DNA of 64,000 nucleotides, from contig NZ_KB894765.1 of NCBI RefSeq assembly GCF_000374625.1, forward strand, positions 186,001 through 250,000, in the 5' to 3' direction. This document shows positions 57,493 through 64,000 of this stretch, one piece after another. The notes beneath the pieces are model-generated. The model ran no database searches and was not told where the DNA came from. It worked only from the letters and a program-made list of their open reading frames with translations. A program made the position numbers and the translations under genes. The stretch's first letter is position 1. Every line of letters starts with the position of its first letter. The stretch is from Allobrachymonas chironomi DSM 19884. GTDB taxonomy: Bacteria; Pseudomonadota; Gammaproteobacteria; Burkholderiales; Burkholderiaceae_C.

Positions 57493-58523
57493 GCCAACGT
57501 ATCGACCTTTTGGCGTCCATCGCCAACACGATTCAGGACTATCGGGGCGGGTCGCTCCCGCGGCCCATCCCCGACCACGTCGAGCATTGGGTGCAGCAAT
57601 TCGACGCTGCTGTGCAGCTGCCCATCCTCCAAGAGATCGACCACGTACTCAAGAAAATCTATTTCTCGAAAGAGGACGTGGCCAAGTTCCTCCGTGGCGC
57701 GATGCGCACTCAGAAGCTCACCGGCGACAGACCCGACAAGTTCTGGCGATCCGCCAGCTTCCTCGATATTCAGGGCGGCGGCAGCAGCCAAACCGACATG
57801 CTCGCCCTGTTCTCCGAGCAACTGGAAGATGAGCACGGATTCGGCATCGACGACTGCGGCCAAGGTGACGAAGTCTTCATCTATTTGGATGACGGCATTT
57901 TCACCGGCAACCGCGTGCGACGTGATCTGGAAGGATGGATTGGTGGCAACGCGCCCGCGCAGGCTAAGGTGCATGTGATCTGCATCGCAGAGCACAGTGG
58001 CGGACGGTATTACGCGAACACCAAGATTCAAGAAGTCATCCGAGGTTCGGGAAAGAATATCGATATCACGTGGTGGCACGCCATCGAGCTGGAGGACAGA
58101 AAGACCTACAGCGCAACGTCAGACGTGCTGCGCCCGACGGCGATCCCGAACGATCCTGCGGTGCAAGCCCATGTGGCTGCCATGCGGTACCCGCCCACGC
58201 TCAGAGCCGCTGGCAACCCCGGCGCTGCGGGTCTGTTCTCCAGCGACGCGGCCAAAATTCTGCTGGAACAGGAGTTCCTGAAAGCCGGTGTCCACATTCG
58301 GCAGATTTGCCCCAACCTCAGTGCCGTCCAGCGCCCCCTGGGGCACATGACGCTGGAAACGCTGGGCTTCGGCTCGCTCATCGTCACCTACCGCAATTGC
58401 CCCAACAACGCGCCGCTGGCGTTCTGGGTGGATGCGCCGTGGTATCCGCTTTTCCCGCGAACCACGAACACGCAGACGGCGATGAGAAGGATGTTTGCCG
58501 ATCTGACCGGAGGCGATCTCTGA
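57489..58523 (+). CDS. Phosphoribosyltransferase-like protein (PRTase-CE type)
   Basis: This 344-residue protein has no usual place in restriction systems. The segment VFIYLDDGIFTGNRVRRD (residues 128-145) matches the PRPP-binding loop of type I phosphoribosyltransferases (hydrophobic strand, two Asp, then TG-containing turn). It resembles the PRTase-CE group found in conflict systems. It lacks a helicase, nuclease or methylase motif. It starts by ATGA overlap in hsdM and ends by TGATG overlap with the NADAR-HsdS gene, so it is an integral part of the operon. The substrate base is unknown. Confidence 0.75.
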   Translation: MSQRIDLLASIANTIQDYRGGSLPRPIPDHVEHWVQQFDAAVQLPILQEIDHVLKKIYFSKEDVAKFLRGAMRTQKLTGDRPDKFWRSASFLDIQGGGSSQTDMLALFSEQLEDEHGFGIDDCGQGDEVFIYLDDGIFTGNRVRRDLEGWIGGNAPAQAKVHVICIAEHSGGRYYANTKIQEVIRGSGKNIDITWWHAIELEDRKTYSATSDVLRPTAIPNDPAVQAHVAAMRYPPTLRAAGNPGAAGLFSSDAAKILLEQEFLKAGVHIRQICPNLSAVQRPLGHMTLETLGFGSLIVTYRNCPNNAPLAFWVDAPWYPLFPRTTNTQTAMRRMFADLTGGDL

Positions 58524-60532
58524 TGAGCGGAAGAGATCAGAGTCGCACTTACAGCCGCAAGGACAGCGTCGTCTTCCTCAAGACCGACGAACCGTTTGGT
58601 GGCCTATCCAACATGGCGGGGGGCTACCCGATCCATGTTAATGGGGTACGGATACTAACCTCCGAGGCGCTGTATCAGGCCTGCCGCTTTCCGCATCTTC
58701 CCGACGTGCAGAAGCTGATCATCGGCCAGATCAGCCCTATGACGGCCAAAATGCGGAGCAAGCCCTACCGTAAGGATTCGCGCCCGGATTGGGATCAGGT
58801 GCGCGTGCGCATCATGCGCTGGAGCCTGCGCATGAAGCTGGCCAACAACTGGAACGCCTTCAGTACGTTGCTGCTGAAGACTGGCGAGCGACCCATCGTC
58901 GAGGAATCGCGCAAGGACGATTTTTGGGGAGCCAAGGTCGTTGACGACGGCGACACGCTGGTCGGCATGAACGTTTTGGGCAGGCTACTGATGGAGTTGC
59001 GCGAGCAGGTGAAGCAGCAGGGGCGCGACGCAGCCCTGGACATCGCACCGCCGGACATTCCACAGTTCCTGCTGTTCGGGCAGGCGATTGAAGTGGCAGT
59101 GGGACTGCCAACGCCGCAGGCCGCCGAAGTACAGGAGCAGGGCTCCCTATTCGGTGCGGACACAGCCATCGCAGTCGAGGCTGTAGCTGATCCGGCACCG
59201 GTTGTTCCAGCCAAGACAGTAAATCAAGCCTTTCGCGCATCGGGTCTTCCTTGGGTACCGCATATACCTGAAAGCTGGCAAGTGCTGCGCAATGGCCGCC
59301 TATTCGGTCATCGCGTCGAAACGGGCTTCCCCGATCTACCCATTCTGGAAGTGTCGCTGCGCACCGGCGTGCGTGTGCGTGACATGGAAAACCTGAAGCG
59401 CAAGCAGGTGATGAGCCAGAAGGAGAAGTACAAACGCGCAGCCAAAGGCGACATTGCCTACAACATGATGCGAATGTGGCAAGGCGCGGTCGGCCCCGCG
59501 CCAGTCGATGGACTGGTCAGCCCGGCCTATGTGGTGGTGAAACCCTACGACGAGGCCAACAGCAGTTACTACAGCTACCTGTTTCGCACGGCGGCCTACA
59601 TGCAGGAGGTCAACAAGTTCTCGCGCGGCATCGTGGCCGACCGCAACCGGCTGTATTGGGAATCCTTCAAGCAGATGCCTTCGCTCGTGCCACCGCGCCC
59701 CGAGCAAGACCAGATCGTCGCCTACCTGCGCGCGCAGGACGCGCACATCGCCCGCTTCATCAAGACAAAGCGTGATCTGATCAAGCTGCTCACCGAACAG
59801 AAGCTGCGCATCATCGACCACGCCATCATGCGCGGCCTTGATTCATCTGTGGCGCTGAAGGCATCCGGTATCGAATGGCTGGGAGAGGTGCCGGAGCACT
59901 GGCAGGTTAAGCGCCTTAAATGGGTTTGTCGGTTCACATACGGTGATTCACTTTCAGATGCGAATCGCCGCCAAGGCGATGTTCCGGTGTACGGCTCCAA
60001 TGGCCAAGTGGGCGTGCACGACGAAGCCAATACAGTCGGCCCTTGCATAGTGATCGGGCGTAAAGGGTCTTTTGGGAAGGTGAACTATTCCGAGCGCGAC
60101 CTGTTTGCAATCGACACTACCTATTTCATCGATAGAAGGTGCACGAAAGCTAATGTTAGATGGCTTTATTACCTATTGGTTTGGTGTCGGCTAGATCGAA
60201 TCTCGAAGGACTCGGCGGTTCCTGGATTGGACAGAACTGACGCGCTGAACACCCTTGTGCCAGTACCAGATTTGGCGGAGCAGTCGCAAATTGCGAAGCA
60301 GCTCGACACCGACACAGCAGAGGTAAATGGCGCTATTGCCAAGGTGGAGGAAGAAATCAAGCTGATCCGGGAATACCGCGACCGCCTGATTGCCGATGTG
60401 GTCACCGGTCAAGTGGACGTGCGCGGCTGGCAACCCGGCCCGGACGACGTGGTGGACGACGCGGCGCTAGCCGCGCTGGGCGATGAAAACGAAGATGTGA
60501 CCGAAGAGGAGGATGGCGATGGCGAAGACTGA
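58523..60532 (+). CDS. hsdS: NADAR-HsdS fusion: type I specificity subunit with N-terminal NADAR domain
   Basis: This 669-residue protein joins two parts. Residues 1-165 are a NADAR (YbiA-like) domain with GGLSN (26-30), SEALYQACRF (47-56), KDDFWG (131-136) and GMNVLGRLLMELR (148-160), where NADAR motifs such as the Asn, Glu and WG residues are kept. A Pro/Ala linker (about 170-235) leads to a standard HsdS: target-recognition domain 1 starts at GLPWVPHIPESW (about 241) and domain 2 at GIEWLGEVPEHW (about 449), each followed by coiled-coil spacer helices. The ATG at 58523 has a GGAGG ribosome-binding site upstream. It ends in an acidic tail and overlaps hsdR by 14 bases. Confidence 0.92.
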   Translation: MSGRDQSRTYSRKDSVVFLKTDEPFGGLSNMAGGYPIHVNGVRILTSEALYQACRFPHLPDVQKLIIGQISPMTAKMRSKPYRKDSRPDWDQVRVRIMRWSLRMKLANNWNAFSTLLLKTGERPIVEESRKDDFWGAKVVDDGDTLVGMNVLGRLLMELREQVKQQGRDAALDIAPPDIPQFLLFGQAIEVAVGLPTPQAAEVQEQGSLFGADTAIAVEAVADPAPVVPAKTVNQAFRASGLPWVPHIPESWQVLRNGRLFGHRVETGFPDLPILEVSLRTGVRVRDMENLKRKQVMSQKEKYKRAAKGDIAYNMMRMWQGAVGPAPVDGLVSPAYVVVKPYDEANSSYYSYLFRTAAYMQEVNKFSRGIVADRNRLYWESFKQMPSLVPPRPEQDQIVAYLRAQDAHIARFIKTKRDLIKLLTEQKLRIIDHAIMRGLDSSVALKASGIEWLGEVPEHWQVKRLKWVCRFTYGDSLSDANRRQGDVPVYGSNGQVGVHDEANTVGPCIVIGRKGSFGKVNYSERDLFAIDTTYFIDRRCTKANVRWLYYLLVWCRLDRISKDSAVPGLDRTDALNTLVPVPDLAEQSQIAKQLDTDTAEVNGAIAKVEEEIKLIREYRDRLIADVVTGQVDVRGWQPGPDDVVDDAALAALGDENEDVTEEEDGDGED

Positions 60533-63500
60533 CACCAGCGAGCGCTGGTTCGAGGCGCGCGTCGTGCGCGGCTTGACCGGTGTGCCGCAGCCCGAGTACA
60601 GCCATGCGCTGGCTCCCACGGACTTCGCCGCCACCCACAACGGCTACGTGCAGGGCAAGCCCACCGACTACAACCGCGACGTGGCGCTGGATGTGGCGCA
60701 GTTGCTGGACTTCTTGCAGGCTACCCAGCCCAAGGCGGTGGACACGCTGGAACTGGCGGCGGACGGCATCAAGCGCACCCAGTTCCTGCACCGGCTGCAA
60801 GGCGAGATCACCAAGCGCGGCGTGGTAGACGTGCTGCGCAAGGGCGTGAGCCACGGGCCGGTACACGTCGATCTCTACAAGCTGCTGCCCACGCCGGGCA
60901 ATGCCGCCGCAGCGGATGCCTTCGGCAAGAACATCTTCAGCGTTACCCGGCAGGTGCGCTACAGCAAGGATTCCGGCAATGAGCTGGACTTGGCTATCTT
61001 CATCAACGGTCTGCCGGTACTGACGTTCGAGTTGAAGAACTTGCTGACCAAGCAGACCCTGGCCGACGCCATCGTCCAGTACCAAACTACGCGCAGCCCA
61101 CAGGAGCTGCTGTTCCAGTTGGGGCGTTGCGTGGCGCACATCGCAGTCGATGACGCGGAGGCCGCGTTCTGCACCGAGCTGAAGGGCAAGGCGTCGTGGT
61201 TCCTGCCGTTCAACCAGGGCTGGAACAGCGGCGCGGGCAACCCGCCCAACCCGGATGGTCTAAAGACCGATTACCTGTGGAAGCAGGTGCTGACCCGCGA
61301 GTCGCTGTCCAACATCATCGAGAGTTACGCGCAGGTGGTGGAGGAAGAAGAAGCAGACGCCAGCGGCAAGAAACGCAAGAAGCGCAAGCAGATCTTCCCG
61401 CGCTTCCATCAGTTGCGCACTGTGCGTGCGCTGCTGCGCCGCGCCCATACCGATGGGGTGGGCAAGCGCTATCTGATCCAGCATTCGGCAGGCAGCGGCA
61501 AGAGCAACACGATTGCCTGGCTGGCGCACCAATTGGTGGAGCTGCGCCGCGCGGACGACCCGATGACGGCGCAGTTCGACTCCATCATCGTCATCACCGA
61601 CCGGCGCGCGCTGGACACACAGATTGCCCGCACCATCAAGGGTTACGACCACGTGGCGGCGATCTTCGGCCACTCCGACAACGCGCAGGAGCTGCGTGAG
61701 TACCTGCGCCGGGGCAAGAAGATCATCGTCACCACGGTGCAGAAATTCCCGTTCATCCTCGATGAGCTGGGCGACCTATCCGGCAAGAGCTTTGCACTGT
61801 TGATCGACGAAGCGCATTCCAGCCAAGGCGGCAAGACCACGGCGCGGATGCACGAAGCCCTCGGCGGCAAGGTCGCCGAAGAGGAGTTCGAAGAGGACAG
61901 CACGCAGGATGCGGTGAACGCGGAAATCGAGAAACGCATCGCCTCCCGCAAGCTGCTGGTCAACGCCAGCTACTTCGCGTTCACGGCCACACCCAAGAAC
62001 AAGACGCTGGAGTTGTTCGGCGAGAAGACCCTGGTCGGCGAAAAGGTGCAGTTCCGCTCGCCCGAAGAACTGACCTACACCACCAAGCAGGCCATCCAGG
62101 AGAAGTTCATCCTCGACGTAGTGGAGAACTACACCACCTACGACAGCTTTTACCAAGTGGCCAAGACGGTGGCGGACGACCCGGAATTCGACAAGGTGAA
62201 GGCGCTGAAGAAGATTCGCCATTACGTCGAATCGCACGACAAGGCCATTCGCCGCAAGGCCGAGATCATGGTCGATCACTTCATCGCGCAGGTGGCGGGC
62301 AAACAGAAGATCGGTGGCAAGGCGCGGGCGATGATCGTGTGCAACGGCATCGCGCGGGCCATTGACTACTGGCGCGAGGTGTCGGACTACCTCACCCAGA
62401 TCAAGAGCCCTTACAAGGCCATCGTGGCGTACTCGGGCGACTTCGAGATTGGCGGGCAGAAGAAGACCGAGGCCGATCTCAACGGGTTTCCGAGCAAGGA
62501 CATTCCGACCAATCTCAAGCAAGACCCGTATCGCTTCCTGATCGTCGCCAACAAGTTCGTCACCGGCTTCGACGAACCCCTGCTGCACACGATGTACGTG
62601 GACAAGCCGCTGGCGGGCGTGCTGGCGGTGCAGACCCTGTCACGCCTGAACCGGGCGCATCCGCAGAAGCATGACACCTTCGTGCTCGACTTTGCCGATA
62701 ACGCTGAGGCAGTGAAGGCGGCGTTCCAGGACTACTACCGCGCCACCATCCAGACTGGCGAAACCGACGCCAACAAGCTGCACGATCTGAAGGCCGAACT
62801 CGACGGGCAGCAGGTGTATAGCTGGCAGCAAGTTGAGGAATTGGTGGCGCTCTACTTGAGCGGTGCAGACCGCGACAAGCTCGATCCCATCCTCGATGCG
62901 TGCGTGGCCGAATACACCGACAAGCTCGGCGAGGACGATCAGGTCAAGTTCAAGGGGAAGGCTAAGGCCTTCGTGCGCAGCTACGGTTTCCTCGCCGCGA
63001 TCCTGAGCTACGGCCACCCGGCGTGGGAGAAGCTGTCGATCTTCCTGAATTTCCTCATCCCCAAGCTGCCCGCGCCCAAGGAGGAAGACCTCTCCAAGGG
63101 GGTGCTGGAAACCATCGACATGGACAGCTACCGGGTTGAGGCCAAAGCAGCGCTGAAGATGGCAATGGGCGACGCCGACGCCACCGTCGAGCCAGTGCCG
63201 CCCGGTGGTGGAGGCGGCAAAGGCGAAGCCGACATCGACAGGCTCTCCGCGATCATCAAGACCTTCAACGACCTCTTCGGCAACATCGAGTGGAAGGACG
63301 AGGACAAGATCCGCAAGGTCATCGCCGAGGAGATCCCGGCACGTGTGGCGCAGGACAAGGCCTACCAGAACGCGCAGGCGAACTCCGACAAGCAAAACGC
63401 CAAGCTGGAGCACGACAAGGCGCTCAACCGCGTGGTGTTGGAGCTGCTGTCCGACCACACCGAGCTGTTCAAGCAGTTCAGCGACAACCCCAACTTCAAG

Positions 63501-63590
63501 CGCTGGCTGACGGACACCGTTTTCGATGCGACCTATCAGCAGGGGACGGTTCCGCCGAAGGCTCCGCCACAGGCTGGAGCGTCAGCATGA
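60519..63590 (+). CDS. hsdR: Type I restriction enzyme, motor/nuclease subunit
   Basis: This 1023-residue subunit translocates and cuts DNA. The PD-(D/E)xK nuclease motif is ELDLAIF...TFELKN (about residues 155-172). The SF2 motor has Walker A HSAGSGKSN (about 322), DEAH (LIDEAHSSQ, about 429) and FTATPK. The C-terminal helical domain follows a Gly-rich spacer (PGGGGG). The ATG at 60519, six bases after an AGGAGG, is preferred over the ATG at 60513, which is fused to that ribosome-binding site. Confidence 0.95.
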   Translation: MAKTDTSERWFEARVVRGLTGVPQPEYSHALAPTDFAATHNGYVQGKPTDYNRDVALDVAQLLDFLQATQPKAVDTLELAADGIKRTQFLHRLQGEITKRGVVDVLRKGVSHGPVHVDLYKLLPTPGNAAAADAFGKNIFSVTRQVRYSKDSGNELDLAIFINGLPVLTFELKNLLTKQTLADAIVQYQTTRSPQELLFQLGRCVAHIAVDDAEAAFCTELKGKASWFLPFNQGWNSGAGNPPNPDGLKTDYLWKQVLTRESLSNIIESYAQVVEEEEADASGKKRKKRKQIFPRFHQLRTVRALLRRAHTDGVGKRYLIQHSAGSGKSNTIAWLAHQLVELRRADDPMTAQFDSIIVITDRRALDTQIARTIKGYDHVAAIFGHSDNAQELREYLRRGKKIIVTTVQKFPFILDELGDLSGKSFALLIDEAHSSQGGKTTARMHEALGGKVAEEEFEEDSTQDAVNAEIEKRIASRKLLVNASYFAFTATPKNKTLELFGEKTLVGEKVQFRSPEELTYTTKQAIQEKFILDVVENYTTYDSFYQVAKTVADDPEFDKVKALKKIRHYVESHDKAIRRKAEIMVDHFIAQVAGKQKIGGKARAMIVCNGIARAIDYWREVSDYLTQIKSPYKAIVAYSGDFEIGGQKKTEADLNGFPSKDIPTNLKQDPYRFLIVANKFVTGFDEPLLHTMYVDKPLAGVLAVQTLSRLNRAHPQKHDTFVLDFADNAEAVKAAFQDYYRATIQTGETDANKLHDLKAELDGQQVYSWQQVEELVALYLSGADRDKLDPILDACVAEYTDKLGEDDQVKFKGKAKAFVRSYGFLAAILSYGHPAWEKLSIFLNFLIPKLPAPKEEDLSKGVLETIDMDSYRVEAKAALKMAMGDADATVEPVPPGGGGGKGEADIDRLSAIIKTFNDLFGNIEWKDEDKIRKVIAEEIPARVAQDKAYQNAQANSDKQNAKLEHDKALNRVVLELLSDHTELFKQFSDNPNFKRWLTDTVFDATYQQGTVPPKAPPQAGASA

Positions 63591-63615
63591 TGACCGGGAC
63601 AAGAGAGGAGTAGGT

Positions 63616-64000
63616 ATGGAATTGAATCTGGCGAAAACCGTCGTCGGCTACCTGAAGGCGCACCCGGATGAGAAATTCACCGCGCGTCAGATTGCCGAGT
63701 GGGTGTTTGCGACCTATCCCGAGCAGTGTCAGGCCAAGAAGCAGAGCAGCCAACGCCTCGAAACGGATGCCGAACTGGTGCAGCAGATTGTGCGCGAGAT
63801 CAGTTCCCAGTTGCCGCGCCTGCAAAGGAAGCATTTGGAGCTGAAGACGACCGAGGGGCGGCCGCGCAAGCATTACTACTCGGACCGAACGGACAGCGCC
63901 GAGGTGGCGGCGGTCGAGAGCGAGGGTGGGGCGTCAATGACGGACGCGAGCACCTTGAAGATCGATGAGCACGCGCTGTATCCGATGTTGTCGCAGTACC
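63616..64000 (+). CDS. HrgA/COG2958-like winged-helix protein, 3'-truncated by window edge
   Basis: An open frame starts at the ATG at 63616 (GAGGAGTAG ribosome-binding site upstream) and runs off the window. The first 128 residues begin MELNLAKTVVGYL and carry a HARE-like winged helix (FTARQIAEWVF). The DEHALYPMLSQY segment near the window edge resembles HrgA/COG2958 proteins found next to restriction genes, which continue into a nuclease-like domain. That domain is not visible here. It is 25 bases behind hsdR, so it is likely part of the operon. Confidence 0.65.
   Translation, partial: MELNLAKTVVGYLKAHPDEKFTARQIAEWVFATYPEQCQAKKQSSQRLETDAELVQQIVREISSQLPRLQRKHLELKTTEGRPRKHYYSDRTDSAEVAAVESEGGASMTDASTLKIDEHALYPMLSQY

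Noticed and set aside
36700-64000. A CRISPR array or prophage
   Set aside because: No regularly spaced repeats, Cas motifs, structural phage genes, integrase or transposase frames were seen.

Overview
The window is a high-GC betaproteobacterial chromosome segment, most likely order Burkholderiales. The evidence is the gene order rpmF-plsX-fabH-fabD-fabG-acpP-fabF-rpoE-rseA-rseB-mucD-lepA-lepB-rnc-era-recO-pdxJ-acpS-nagZ, all read on the minus strand, next to trxB and rpmB-rpmG. The genus cannot be fixed from the sequence alone.

Bases 1-36.6 kb are core genome. They start with the 3' end of trxB, then rpmB-rpmG with a strong terminator. The long minus-strand block from 22.5 kb down to 1.5 kb carries fatty-acid and phospholipid synthesis, the sigma-E envelope stress module (rpoE, rseA, rseB, a MucD-type protease), LepA, signal peptidase, RNase III, Era, RecO, PdxJ, AcpS, NagZ and an RsmB-type rRNA methyltransferase. 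Many of these genes overlap by ATGA or GTGA, so they are translationally coupled. From 22.7 to 36.6 kb lie a YceD-like protein, a Maf/YceF pyrophosphatase with an RsmI-like methylase, H-NS, a CNNM/CBS protein, ApaH, RhlE, a YpfJ-like metallopeptidase, Dcd, a SUMT (CobA), a c-type cytochrome, a hemerythrin protein, a small lipoprotein, tRNA-Ser(TGA), a phosphoethanolamine transferase and a DASS-family carboxylate transporter.

Bases 36.7-64.0 kb are a defence island that runs off the window. Its left edge carries two diverged 64-bp direct repeats (36963-37026 and 38116-38179). On the minus strand they resemble the 3' end of a tmRNA, which suggests integration scars, and they bracket a higBA toxin-antitoxin cassette. 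Next come an AbiEi/AbiEii-type pair, a complete type I Wadjet operon (jetABCD, minus strand) and a divergent WYL-domain regulator.

The regulator heads a same-strand run of at least eight tightly spaced genes: WYL regulator; a 1814-aa DUF4011-helicase-Vsr nuclease with a GreA-like C-terminal domain; a DUF262/DUF1524 GmrSD-like protein; HsdM; a phosphoribosyltransferase-like protein; a NADAR-HsdS fusion; HsdR; and a partial HrgA/COG2958-like protein. The most unusual feature is this expanded type I restriction operon. The specificity subunit carries an N-terminal NADAR domain with its family motifs retained, and a PRTase-like enzyme is encoded between hsdM and hsdS. This suggests that nucleotide or ADP-ribose chemistry is coupled to site-specific restriction, which is an inference that needs experiment.
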